Assembly (NCBI RefSeq): GCF_900582625.1
Contig: NZ_UTIQ01000084.1
Span: 248,001 to 312,000 of the forward strand
DNA length: 64,000 nucleotides
Direction of reading: 5' to 3'
Source: Pseudomonas viridiflava
GTDB taxonomy: Bacteria; Pseudomonadota; Gammaproteobacteria; Pseudomonadales; Pseudomonadaceae
Shown one piece after another: positions 9,172 through 17,619 of this stretch. Under the pieces are notes generated by a model that was given only the letters and a program-made list of their open reading frames with translations, searched no databases and was not told the origin of the DNA. The translations under genes and the position numbers were made by a program. Position 1 is the stretch's first letter. Each line of letters begins with the position of its first letter.

Positions 9172-9237
9172 CATCGCGGCTAAAGCCGCTCCCACAATGA
9201 AATACGTTCCACTGTAGGAGAGGCTTCAGCCTCGATG
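9172..9237. repeat. REP doublet with unlike arms upstream of ltaE
   Basis: The left arm is of the TCGCGGCTAAAGCCGCTCCC type, seen also at 12408, 15770 and 36516. The right arm is the inverse of the ATCGAGGCTGAAGCCTCTCC type, seen at 43601 and 58699. The two arms form an imperfect inverted repeat around about 20 bp. It lies 68 bp upstream of the ltaE start, between divergent genes, whereas most other copies here sit between convergent genes. Confidence 0.8.
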
Positions 9238-9304
9238 CTCTTTGAACGACACAAAGACCGACCCGCGCTAAAGTGTTGCCCATCGCCGTCCCAGGAAATC
9301 CTCC

Positions 9305-10345
9305 ATGACCGACACCACCCAACAGTTCGCCAGCGACAACTATTCCGGCATTTGCCCCGAAGCCTGGGCCGCCATGGCGCAGGCCAACCACGGCCACGAC
9401 CGTGCCTACGGCGATGACCAATGGACGGCGCGCGCCTCTGATCACTTTCGCCGGCTGTTCGAAACCGACTGCGAGGTGTACTTCGCCTTCAACGGCACCG
9501 CCGCCAACTCGCTGGCGTTGTCGCAGTTGTGCCAGAGCTACCACAGCGTTATCTGCTCGGAGACCGCCCACGTCGAAACCGACGAATGCGGCGCGCCGGA
9601 GTTTTTCTCCAACGGCTCGAAACTGCTCACCGCGCGCACTGAAAACGGCAAGCTGACGCCCGCGACCATTCGCGAAATCGCCCTCAAGCGCCAAGACATT
9701 CACTACCCCAAGCCGCGCGTGGTCACCCTCACCCAGGCCACCGAAATCGGCAGCGTGTACCGCCCCGAAGAGCTCAAAGCCATCAGCGCCACCTGCCGCG
9801 AGCTGGGCCTGAACCTGCACATGGACGGCGCCCGCTTCGCCAACGCTTGTGCCTTTCTCGACTGCTCGCCTGCCGAACTGACCTGGAAAGCCGGCATCGA
9901 CGTGCTGTGCTTTGGCGGCACCAAAAACGGCATGGCCGTGGGCGAGGCGATTCTGTTCTTCAACAAACAACTGGCCGAAGACTTCGACTACCGCTGCAAA
10001 CAGGCCGGCCAGTTGGCCTCGAAAATGCGCTTTCTTTCCGCGCCGTGGGTCGGCCTGCTGGAAAACGACGCCTGGATGAAATATGCCCGCCACGCCAACA
10101 GCTGCGCGCGCCTGCTGGCCGAGCTGGTCAGCGACATTCCGGGCGTAAGCCTGATGTTCCCGGTAGAAGCCAACGGCGTGTTCCTGCAACTTTCGGAACC
10201 GGCCATCGAAGCCCTGCGCGCGCGGGACTGGCGCTTCTACACCTTCATCGGCGCCGGCGGCGCGCGGTTTATGTGCTCGTGGGACACCGAAGAAGAACGC
10301 GTACGCGAGCTGGCAGCGGATATTCGCTTGGTGATGCAGGCCTAA
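9305..10345 (+). CDS. ltaE: Low-specificity L-threonine aldolase
   Basis: PLP-dependent fold-type I aldolase, 346 residues, that cleaves L-threonine or allo-threonine to glycine and acetaldehyde. The PLP lysine is Lys207 in CFGGTKNGMAVGE. The conserved HMDGARFAN motif (about 172-180) contacts the cofactor. An AGGA about 8 nt before the ATG supports the start. It is divergent from glyA and belongs to the glycine side of the betaine island, as PA5413-type genes do in Pseudomonas. Confidence 0.93.
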   Translation: MTDTTQQFASDNYSGICPEAWAAMAQANHGHDRAYGDDQWTARASDHFRRLFETDCEVYFAFNGTAANSLALSQLCQSYHSVICSETAHVETDECGAPEFFSNGSKLLTARTENGKLTPATIREIALKRQDIHYPKPRVVTLTQATEIGSVYRPEELKAISATCRELGLNLHMDGARFANACAFLDCSPAELTWKAGIDVLCFGGTKNGMAVGEAILFFNKQLAEDFDYRCKQAGQLASKMRFLSAPWVGLLENDAWMKYARHANSCARLLAELVSDIPGVSLMFPVEANGVFLQLSEPAIEALRARDWRFYTFIGAGGARFMCSWDTEEERVRELAADIRLVMQA

Positions 10346-10389
10346 AGGTCAGCCGCAGACTTACTACGCCACGCGCGCAACAAAAACCT

Positions 10390-10418
10390 CCGTCATCCCC
10401 GCGCAGGCGGGGATCCAG
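10390..10418. repeat. 29-bp GTCATCC...GGATCCAG palindrome
   Basis: A copy of the 29-bp element that is clustered at 49728-50269, here in reverse orientation with a perfect CATCCCCGC/GCGGGGATC stem. It lies in the 94-bp gap between ltaE and the next gene, 21 bp before that gene's start codon. Confidence 0.85.
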
Positions 10419-10439
10419 AATCCCGAGCCGAACACGTTC

Positions 10440-12368
10440 ATGGACACCCGATCCATACAGTCCCTCCCCCGCCTGTTCCTCGAACTGTTCTTCGAACTCG
10501 GCTGGATCGCCCTCATCATCGTCATCCCCGTATTCGCCCCACTCGCCCTGGGGCTTCTCGGCTGGATGGTGTATCTGCCCATCGCCTGGCTCACCAACCG
10601 CATCCGCGGCGGCGTGCCCTACCGCCTCCAGCAATTCAACTTCTTCTGGACCCTTGGCCTGGCCATCGGCATCGGCCGCGCCATCCCCACGTTCTGGATA
10701 GCGTTCTGCGCCGGTGTGCTGGTGATCTTCGGCGGCATTCTGCTCATCAGCCACCTGGAAAAACGCCTCGGTCTGAACCTGGAAAAGCAGGTCGAACGCG
10801 AGAGCGACGCCGACCTGATGCCACTGCCCACCCCCTACAGCGCTCGCGGCGCCAGCGCCTGGGGCGGCGGCGAACCGCGCGTGACGCCCGAAGGCGAACC
10901 CGTGCGGCTGCTGGGCGAAAGCGAAATCGCCATGGGTGGGCCGGTGGTATGCGACTACCTGCTGCCCGACGGCAGCGTGATCTTCAACGGCAACCCCTCG
11001 GCGCAGTTTTCCAGCGACGGCCGCTACTTCGTGTCGCCGGCACCGAGCCGCAACGAATGGAGCCTGCTGATCTACGACCGCAAACAGCGCGTGCTGCACC
11101 ACTGTGCCATCAGCCACTTCTGGGAACTGGACCACGTCAGCAGCACCGAGGTGATCGGCCGCGTCAGCCCACTGACCTCCGACGCGCCCTACCGCGCCAA
11201 CATCGACGAGCTGATAGCCGGCGCGAACCGGGTCGAAACCTTCGTCGGCATCCAGGACCTGTGGCTGCCCGACAGCTACTGGCAGTACCTGCAAACCGAC
11301 CACCAGAACCGCACACTGCCCTCGCCGCCTCAGGCGCCGACGCTTGAACTGCGCACCTGTTTGCCCGAGCGCCTGATGGACCTGGGCGACCCCTTGGAAC
11401 CGCTGCGCAACCCGCTGGGCGAACTGATACTCGACGGCCAGGCCACCGGCCTGATGCTGATGCAACCCGACCCGAGCATAGTCTTCAGCCAAGACGGCCA
11501 GACCTTCGTCTGCGCCGCCAGCCGCGACGACGTCAGCGGCTTCTGGCTGTGGCAACGCAGCAGCGGCTGGCGCCTGATGAGCAACACCTGGCAGCCCAAA
11601 GAACGCGAACCGCTGTGCAGCTCACCGAACTTTATCGGCCTGGAAACCGACCACCTGCGCCTGCGCATGAACTGGGCACAACCGTGCCTGGAATACCGCG
11701 ACCACGGCCCCGTGACCTCGTACACCCACGGCCAAATCGAACTAGTGACCGGCCAAACCCGTCGCGGCAAACCGACACTGGGCTACGCCGAAATGCCCGA
11801 AGTCGACCTACTGCTACCCCTCAACGACGCCCCGCTACTTCTGCAAAGCGCCCCGCTAAAAAGCGGTGAGCGCCTAACCTGGCAAGCCCTGCGCGACAGC
11901 CGCGAAGGCGACTTGCGCGCTTACCGATGCAGCATCGGTGACTGGCAGTTGCCGGGCGAATGGGCGCTCGACCATCGCGTGTCCGACTGCGGCCACTTTA
12001 TCGCCCTGATCGCCTTCGCCGAAGCACCCGCCGTGCTCCACCGCGTCGCCATCGCCGAACCGCGCAGCGAGACGCTGCACTGGCTGGAAGACAATGTGCT
12101 CGACGTGCACTTCCAAGGCTTTATCGACGGCCAACTGCACCTGCTGCGCTTGCTCGGGCGTAATCGGTATGTGCCGATTACCGGGCCGGGGCAGGGAAAT
12201 CCGCAGCGCGAAAGCCGGTTTACCGAGGCGGCGCCGGCGGCGGGCAAGGCGTATGAATTTGCCCAGCGGGACGGTAAGTGGCGATTGTTTTACCGGCAGC
12301 AAGTTGCGGTGGTTGAGGCTGGGGTTTGGCGGTTGCAGGAATTGCCCGAGGTGAAGGTTCAAGAATGA
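10440..12368 (+). CDS. Unrecognised membrane-anchored protein with propeller-like repeats (642 aa)
   Basis: No family was recognised. Residues 19-53 and 65-105 are strongly hydrophobic and probably form two to four membrane segments; the rest (about 110-642) is soluble. Similar segments of the form F-S-x-D-G-x-x-F-V recur near residues 190 and 349, and a looser one near 514 (VSDCGHFIAL), each followed by aromatic beta-strand-like sequence. This is reminiscent of WD40 or TolB-type blades. The first two flanking regions (about 150-225 and 315-385) look like an internal duplication. The start has only a weak ribosome site and follows a palindrome by 21 bp. It lies between ltaE and gbcB; a role in betaine metabolism is not shown. 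Confidence 0.75.
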   Translation: MDTRSIQSLPRLFLELFFELGWIALIIVIPVFAPLALGLLGWMVYLPIAWLTNRIRGGVPYRLQQFNFFWTLGLAIGIGRAIPTFWIAFCAGVLVIFGGILLISHLEKRLGLNLEKQVERESDADLMPLPTPYSARGASAWGGGEPRVTPEGEPVRLLGESEIAMGGPVVCDYLLPDGSVIFNGNPSAQFSSDGRYFVSPAPSRNEWSLLIYDRKQRVLHHCAISHFWELDHVSSTEVIGRVSPLTSDAPYRANIDELIAGANRVETFVGIQDLWLPDSYWQYLQTDHQNRTLPSPPQAPTLELRTCLPERLMDLGDPLEPLRNPLGELILDGQATGLMLMQPDPSIVFSQDGQTFVCAASRDDVSGFWLWQRSSGWRLMSNTWQPKEREPLCSSPNFIGLETDHLRLRMNWAQPCLEYRDHGPVTSYTHGQIELVTGQTRRGKPTLGYAEMPEVDLLLPLNDAPLLLQSAPLKSGERLTWQALRDSREGDLRAYRCSIGDWQLPGEWALDHRVSDCGHFIALIAFAEAPAVLHRVAIAEPRSETLHWLEDNVLDVHFQGFIDGQLHLLRLLGRNRYVPITGPGQGNPQRESRFTEAAPAAGKAYEFAQRDGKWRLFYRQQVAVVEAGVWRLQELPEVKVQE

Positions 12369-12407
12369 ACAAACCGTATTACTGCCGCGGCATTTTCGTT
12401 TCCAGGA

Positions 12408-12432
12408 ATCGCGGCTAAAGCCGCTCCCACAG
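12408..12432. repeat. Single REP arm downstream of the 642-aa gene
   Basis: One copy of the ATCGCGGCTAAAGCCGCTCC element without a facing partner. It follows the stop codon at 12368 by 39 bp. Confidence 0.8.
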
Positions 12433-12469
12433 ACGACGCACAGCCGCGATGCCTTTGATCTCCCGCTCT

Positions 12470-12720
12470 TGATCTTGATCTGGCTTGTGATCTACCCGCC
12501 CCGTTCATCGCAGGCCGAATGGAGGCGACGTGGAGGGGGTTGAGCGGCCGGGAGCCGCGAGAGGCGTGTCGGGCCATGGATGGCCCGTCTCGCCGTGCCC
12601 CCGGAGCGGCGGTGGAATGAGGGAAGTCGGAGCGCAGCGTAGACCCAAGGTAGGGGCTAGCGTTTTTGGTTACTTTTGTCGCAATGACAAAAGTGACTCG
12701 CGCGTAAGGCGCGAAACAAA
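12470..12720. other. Non-coding conserved-looking intergenic element with several hairpins
   Basis: This fills much of the 561-bp gap between the 642-aa gene and gbcB. It contains a 7-bp stem GGGCCAT/ATGGCCC (12571-12586), a perfect 9-bp stem ACTTTTGTC/GACAAAAGT around GCAAT (12672-12694), and a CGCG..CGCG hairpin just after it. From memory, very similar blocks recur between genes in fluorescens-group genomes, often misread as small proteins. A partial echo (CGTAAGGCGCGAAACA) recurs at 12846. It could be a dispersed repeat or a small RNA locus. No convincing protein gene was seen. Confidence 0.5.
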
Positions 12721-12780
12721 AACGTTCAGCGCACGCGCAAATGAATACCTTCGCCGATCTACCGTGTACGGCTTGAAATA

Positions 12781-12809
12781 CTGGATCCCCGCGTTCGCGA
12801 GGATGACGG
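12781..12809. repeat. 29-bp GGATCC...GGATGACG palindrome
   Basis: A forward copy of the 29-bp element clustered at 49728-50269, with one mismatch in the stem. It lies 120 bp downstream of the gbcB stop codon. Confidence 0.85.
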
Positions 12810-12929
12810 AGGTTTTGATAACGGGCGCGTTAGAAAAGCTCGCTCGTAAGGCGCGAAACAGATCGCCAGTCACACACGCTAATGAAGGTTTTGGCAGATC
12901 GAAAGCAGCCCGAATAAGCCGGGCTTCGC

Positions 12930-14030
12930 TTAATAATCAATCACCACATCCCCCTTCGGCACACTGCAGCACGAAAGAATGTACCCCTCCGCCACATCCT
13001 CATCCGTAATCCCCCCGTTGTGCTCCATCTCCACCTCACCGGAAGTCTTCATCACCTTGCACGTCCCACAAATCCCCATCCCGCAAGCCTTGGGAATGTG
13101 CAGCCCCAGCTTCGCCGCCGCAGCATGCACGGTCTCACCAGGCGCCACGCGGATGCTCTTGCCCGTGGTAGTGAATTCCACCTGATTGAGATCAGCCGCA
13201 TCCGGCGCCGGCGCTTCGGCGGCTTGTTCGGCGTTTACGATGGCTTCGGCTTTGTCTTCGGCCGGCGTCGCGCCGAACGATTCTTCGTGGTAGCGCGTCA
13301 TGTCGAAACCGTTGGCTTCGAGCAGGCGTTTCACTGCGTTCATGTAAGGCGTCGGGCCGCAGCAGAAGATTTCACGATCACGAAAGTCCGGGGCGATCAG
13401 TTCCAGCATCGGTTGGTTGAGGTAGCCGCGATAGCCAGCCCACGGCTCACCTTCGCCGTGCTTTTCACAAATGATGTGCAAACCGAAATTACGCACACGC
13501 GAGGCCATGTGGTCGAGCTCGCGGCGGTAGATAACGTCGCGCGGCGAGCGGGCGCTGTGGACGAAGACCATGTCGACATTGGCGTTGGTGTCGAAGAACC
13601 AGCGCGCCATCGACATCACCGGGGTAATGCCCACGCCGCCGCTGAGGTAGAGCACTTTGTCGGTGGGGTAATCCATGGCGTTGAACAGGCCAACCGGGCC
13701 GTGCACCGGCAGCTCGTCGCCTTCTTTCAGGTTGTCGTGCAGCCAGTTCGACACCTTGCCGCCCGGCACGCGCTTGATGGTCAGCGAGAAGCTGTACGGC
13801 ACCGATGGCGAGCTGGAGATGGTGTACGACCGCATGATCGGCTGGCCGTCGATTTCAAGTTCCAGGGTGACGAACTGCCCCGGCTTGAAGAAGAACATGA
13901 TCGGCTGGTCGGCCATAAAGCAGAAGGTGCGCACGTCCCAGGTTTCCTGGATCACTTTGACGCAACGCACCAGGTGACGGCCGTTGGCCCAGGTCTGGGT
14001 GTTGACCGGATTAAGGAAAGTGTTGGACAT
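12930..14030 (-). CDS. gbcB: Glycine betaine demethylase, reductase subunit
   Basis: Electron-transfer partner of the Rieske oxygenase GbcA, 366 residues. An N-terminal ferredoxin-NADP reductase-like domain (FAD motif RSYTISSSP about 69-77; NAD motif FCCGPTPYMNAV about 231-242) is followed by a C-terminal plant-type [2Fe-2S] ferredoxin domain with the cysteines of CGMGICGTC and a fourth Cys in the CCSVPKG region. It is divergent from gbcA across a 307-bp gap, so both can be activated from the same control region. Confidence 0.95.
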   Translation of the reverse strand: MSNTFLNPVNTQTWANGRHLVRCVKVIQETWDVRTFCFMADQPIMFFFKPGQFVTLELEIDGQPIMRSYTISSSPSVPYSFSLTIKRVPGGKVSNWLHDNLKEGDELPVHGPVGLFNAMDYPTDKVLYLSGGVGITPVMSMARWFFDTNANVDMVFVHSARSPRDVIYRRELDHMASRVRNFGLHIICEKHGEGEPWAGYRGYLNQPMLELIAPDFRDREIFCCGPTPYMNAVKRLLEANGFDMTRYHEESFGATPAEDKAEAIVNAEQAAEAPAPDAADLNQVEFTTTGKSIRVAPGETVHAAAAKLGLHIPKACGMGICGTCKVMKTSGEVEMEHNGGITDEDVAEGYILSCCSVPKGDVVIDY

Positions 14031-14337
14031 GTTCGCTCCCGCTGACGCTTAGGGTTGCCTGGGTCTTGTGCCCGGGACTATGGCGCCGATTGTGGGCATG
14101 CGCCTAGTGGCTCACTTACCTATCTGCGACATCGGCATGCTCACCGCGACCAGCCCCCAACCATCGGGGCTGGCGCGTCGGAAACGGATTCGGCCGTGTC
14201 GTCCATGGATAAGGCCATCAACGCGCCCGACTCCACACTCCACCTCAATCTAGAGCGCGTCACACAAGCGCCTTGCGTGAACACCAACCGCCAATTTTCG
14301 CTGCGCGCACACCGCGATCAGCCATGAGGACAGAGCC
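14031..14337. promoter_or_regulatory. Divergent gbcB-gbcA control region with candidate activator site
   Basis: This 307-bp gap holds no gene. The strongest signal is GCGACATCGGCATGCTC at 14126-14142, with a second GCGAC at 14146 (20 bp spacing). It matches the site at 9130 upstream of glyA at most positions. In Pseudomonas the AraC-type activator GbdR is known to control gbcA and gbcB, so this is a reasonable GbdR site candidate, but the link is inferred. The gbcA ribosome site AGGA lies just before the ATG. Confidence 0.45.
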
Positions 14338-15627
14338 ATGGACACCACTACCCTGAGTTTGGGCGACCCGCTGGAACCGGCACGCAAGGCCACCGCCGAG
14401 ATGCTGCAAAACCGCGAGCGCACCTATTCCCTGCCGCAGCCGTTTTACAGCGACGAGCGCCTGTTCGATATCGACATGCAGGAGATTTTCCACAAGGAAT
14501 GGTTGATCGCCGGCATGACCTGCGAAATTCCGGCCAAGGGCAATTACCTGACCTTCCAGTTGGGCAAGAACCCGATCGTGGTGATTCGCGGCGCCGACGG
14601 CGTGGTTAACGCTTTCCACAACGTATGCCGCCACCGTGGCTCGCGTTTGTGCACGGGCGAGAAAGGCAAAGTCGCCAAGCTGGTGTGCCCGTACCACCAG
14701 TGGACCTACGAACTCGACGGCCGCCTGCTCTACGCCGGCACCGAAATGGGCGAAGACTTCGACATGAAGAAGTTCGGCCTCAAGCCGGTGCATGTGAAAG
14801 TCGCGGGCGGCTATATCTTCGTGTCGCTGGCCGAGAACCCGCCGGCCATTGATGAATTCCTCTCCACCCTGGCCCATTACATGGAGCCCTACGACATGGA
14901 GAACACCAAGGTGGCGGTGCAGACCACCTTGATGGAAAAAGCCAACTGGAAACTGGTGATCGAAAACAACCGCGAGTGCTACCACTGCAACGGCTCGCAC
15001 CCTGAGCTGCTGAAAACCTTGCTGGAGTGGGACGACGTCACCGACCCACGCGCCGACCAGGCCTTCAAAGACCACGTCGCCGCTTCCGCTGCCGCCTGGG
15101 ACGCCGAAAAAATTCCATACGCCCACGCCAGCTTCGGCCTGCGTAACCGCATCGTGCGGATGCCGCTGCTCAAGGGCACCGTGTCGATGACCCTGGACGG
15201 CAAACAAGGCTGCAACAAATTGATGGGCCGCATCAAAAACCCCGACCTGGGCTCCATGCGCATCCTGCATTTGCCGCACTCGTGGAACCACTGCATGGGC
15301 GACCACATCATCGTGTTTACCGTGTGGCCGATCAGCGCCCAGGAAACCATGGTCACCACCAAATGGATCGTGCACAAAGACGCCGTTGAAGGCGTGGACT
15401 ACGACCCGGTGCGCATGCGCCAAGTGTGGGACGCCACCAACGACCAGGACCGTCGCCTGGCCGAAGAAAACCAACGCGGCATCAACTCCACCGCCTACCA
15501 GCCGGGGCCGTATTCGAAGACGTATGAATTTGGCGTGGTGAATTTTATCGACTGGTACAGCGAGCGGTTGCTGAGCAATTTGGGGGCTGCGCCGGCGCCG
15601 TATTTGTATGGGATCAAGACCCAGTGA
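14338..15627 (+). CDS. gbcA: Glycine betaine monooxygenase, Rieske oxygenase subunit
   Basis: Catalyses demethylation of glycine betaine to dimethylglycine with release of formaldehyde, the entry step for this island. It has 429 residues. The Rieske [2Fe-2S] ligands are Cys97, His99, Cys117 and His120 (CRHRGSRLC ... CPYHQW). The mononuclear iron site includes His216 and His221 in NNRECYHCNGSHPEL. The gene stands alone on the plus strand, ends before repeats that separate it from the convergent chemoreceptor gene, and depends on GbcB for electrons. Confidence 0.97.
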   Translation: MDTTTLSLGDPLEPARKATAEMLQNRERTYSLPQPFYSDERLFDIDMQEIFHKEWLIAGMTCEIPAKGNYLTFQLGKNPIVVIRGADGVVNAFHNVCRHRGSRLCTGEKGKVAKLVCPYHQWTYELDGRLLYAGTEMGEDFDMKKFGLKPVHVKVAGGYIFVSLAENPPAIDEFLSTLAHYMEPYDMENTKVAVQTTLMEKANWKLVIENNRECYHCNGSHPELLKTLLEWDDVTDPRADQAFKDHVAASAAAWDAEKIPYAHASFGLRNRIVRMPLLKGTVSMTLDGKQGCNKLMGRIKNPDLGSMRILHLPHSWNHCMGDHIIVFTVWPISAQETMVTTKWIVHKDAVEGVDYDPVRMRQVWDATNDQDRRLAEENQRGINSTAYQPGPYSKTYEFGVVNFIDWYSERLLSNLGAAPAPYLYGIKTQ

Positions 15628-15636
15628 TGGCCCCAG

Positions 15637-15748
15637 CCCTCACCCCTAGCCCCTCTCCCGTAAACGGGCGAGGGGAACCGATCACCTAACTCGCGGCCTG
15701 CTCGGTCAGTCCCCCTCTCCCGTCTGCGGGAGAGGGCGGGGGTGAGGG
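15637..15748. repeat. CCCTCACCC-ended inverted-repeat element
   Basis: About 112 bp with inverted ends CCCTCACCCC...GGGGGTGAGGG, each end carrying an internal CCCTCTCCCG hairpin. Relatives are at 19648, 21746, 24638 and 61385, and in tandem at 5771-6428. It begins 9 bp after the gbcA stop. Confidence 0.9.
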
Positions 15749-15769
15749 CCGGCGCAACGGCTCAAAAAA

Positions 15770-15831
15770 ATCGCGGCTAAAGCCGCTCCCACAGGTTTTG
15801 CAATTTCTGTGGGAGCGGCTTTAGCCGCGAT
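15770..15831. repeat. REP doublet between gbcA and the chemoreceptor gene
   Basis: Near-perfect inverted pair of the ATCGCGGCTAAAGCCGCTCC element, forming a long hairpin between convergent genes. It may end or protect both transcripts. Confidence 0.9.
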
Positions 15832-15852
15832 GCTTGTCGCCTTAACGCCGAT

Positions 15853-17475
15853 TCACACCCTGAACTGCGCCACCATCCCATTCAACCCCACCGCCAACCG
15901 CGACAACTCTTGGCTGGCCGCCGCCGTTTGATTCGCCCCCGCCGAGGACTGCAATGACAAATCGCGAATGTTCATCAGGTTGCGGTCCACTTCTCGCGCC
16001 ACTTGCGCTTGTTCTTCCGAGGCGCTGGCGATTACCAGGTTGCGTTCGTTGATGGCGGAAATGGCGACGGCGATTTCGTCCAGCGCCGTGCCGGCTTCGC
16101 GCGCCACGTCAAGCGTACTGCGCGCTCGCTGGTTGCTGTTCTGCATGGCGTTCACCGCCTGATCGGCGCCGTTACGAATGCCGCCAACCATTTGTTCGAT
16201 TTCCTGGGTGGACTGCTGAGTCCGATGGGCCAAGGCGCGCACTTCATCAGCCACCACGGCAAAGCCACGTCCGGCTTCACCGGCGCGTGCAGCTTCGATG
16301 GCTGCGTTCAGCGCCAGCAGGTTGGTTTGTTCGGCAATGGAGCGAATCACGTCGAGCACCTGGCTGATGTCGCGCACTTTTTCGGCCAGTTGCAGCACCT
16401 GATCGGCCGAGGTGGTGACATCGTCGGCCAGGCTGGAAATCGAGTTCACCGTTTCCTGCACCTGCTCGCGACCACGCTGGGTGGTGCGGTCGGATTCGCG
16501 CGAGGCTTCGGAGGTAATAACGGCGTTGCGCGCCACTTCTTCCACGGCCGTGGTCATCTCGTTGACGGCGGTGGCGGCCTGTTCAATTTCGTCGTTTTGC
16601 TGGTGCAGGCCGCGCGTGGAATTCTCGGTCACCGCGCTGAGTTCTTCGGAAGCAGAAGCCAGCTGACTGGATGAGTCGGCGATGCCCTGAATGGTGTTGC
16701 GCAGGTTTTGCTGCATGGTGCTCAAGGCGCCGAGCAGACGGGCGGGCTCATCGGTGCCGTCTACTTCAATGCGTTCGGTCAAATCGCCCGAGGCCACTAC
16801 TTGCGCCACATCCACAGCCCGCAGCAGGGGCCGCACGATGCTTCGGGTGATCACCAGCGCCAGGATGGCCGTCGCAATGGCAGCCAGAATCATGGTGATG
16901 ATCATGCTGTTGCGCGCGGTGGTGAAAACCTTATCCGAATGCTCCCGAGCGGCATTGGCCCCAGCCGTGTTGATGGCCGTCAACTGCACGATTTCCCGGG
17001 CCATGGTGTCGGTAAACTCCACCATGCGCCCGGAAGCCACCGCAGTGGCTTCATCAAATTTTTGCTGTTGGACGAACTGGGTGATTTTCTCCTGCTCTTG
17101 CAGGTAGCCGGTCAAGGCTGCGGCAAATCGCTCGTAGCTGGCGCGTTCATCCGGGCTCGAAATCATCGCTTCGTAACGCCGCTCGTTGTCGTCCAGCGAA
17201 GCCTTGAGCTCCTGGGCGCGTTTGCTGTTGGCGGTCTGATCGTCGGCTTCACGGTTGACGATCAAGCGCAAGGTGACCGCGCGAAGTCGCAACGAGTTCT
17301 GCGCCAGGGCGTCCAGCGCGAGGATGCTGGGCAGCCAGTTATCGTTCACTTCCAATGAGTCGTTGCGCATGTCCGAGATCTTGGACAAGGCAATGGCGCC
17401 GAGAACCAGCACCATCAATGCAATAAGGCTGAACGCCAGGGTAGTACGTGGGCCGATGTCGATCTTTCGCAGCAT
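15853..17475 (-). CDS. Methyl-accepting chemotaxis protein
   Basis: Chemoreceptor of 540 residues. It has an N-terminal membrane segment (about 11-32), a periplasmic helical domain of about 150 residues of four-helix-bundle type, a second membrane segment (about 190-210), a HAMP domain (about 211-265) and a cytoplasmic signalling domain whose hairpin tip contains [32 protein letters not shown] in pieces around residues 385-415. The ligand cannot be read from the sequence. It sits between gbcA and etfB inside the betaine island, so choline, betaine or a derivative is a fair guess, but only that. Confidence 0.93.
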   Translation of the reverse strand: MLRKIDIGPRTTLAFSLIALMVLVLGAIALSKISDMRNDSLEVNDNWLPSILALDALAQNSLRLRAVTLRLIVNREADDQTANSKRAQELKASLDDNERRYEAMISSPDERASYERFAAALTGYLQEQEKITQFVQQQKFDEATAVASGRMVEFTDTMAREIVQLTAINTAGANAAREHSDKVFTTARNSMIITMILAAIATAILALVITRSIVRPLLRAVDVAQVVASGDLTERIEVDGTDEPARLLGALSTMQQNLRNTIQGIADSSSQLASASEELSAVTENSTRGLHQQNDEIEQAATAVNEMTTAVEEVARNAVITSEASRESDRTTQRGREQVQETVNSISSLADDVTTSADQVLQLAEKVRDISQVLDVIRSIAEQTNLLALNAAIEAARAGEAGRGFAVVADEVRALAHRTQQSTQEIEQMVGGIRNGADQAVNAMQNSNQRARSTLDVAREAGTALDEIAVAISAINERNLVIASASEEQAQVAREVDRNLMNIRDLSLQSSAGANQTAAASQELSRLAVGLNGMVAQFRV

Positions 17476-17619
17476 GACGAGTGTCCTTCAGTCGAACCGA
17501 GCAGTGGCTCTCGCTCGGTCTGGTTTCCAGACGGCCCGTGCGAGTAAGCGCGAGCCGTATTGAAAACATAGTTCTAAATGGACAAATCAGCTTGAAGTTC
17601 GGACCACGCATTTTGGCAG

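Noticed and set aside
12530..13009. 159-codon open frame upstream of gbcB
   Set aside because: It crosses a hairpin-rich intergenic repeat and the start of gbcB on the other strand. Composition and repeats do not look like a protein.
17496..17532. Two inverted repeats (ACCGAGC/GCTCGGT and GTCTGG/CCAGAC) upstream of the first chemoreceptor
   Set aside because: Too short and too common in GC-rich DNA to call an operator without comparison.
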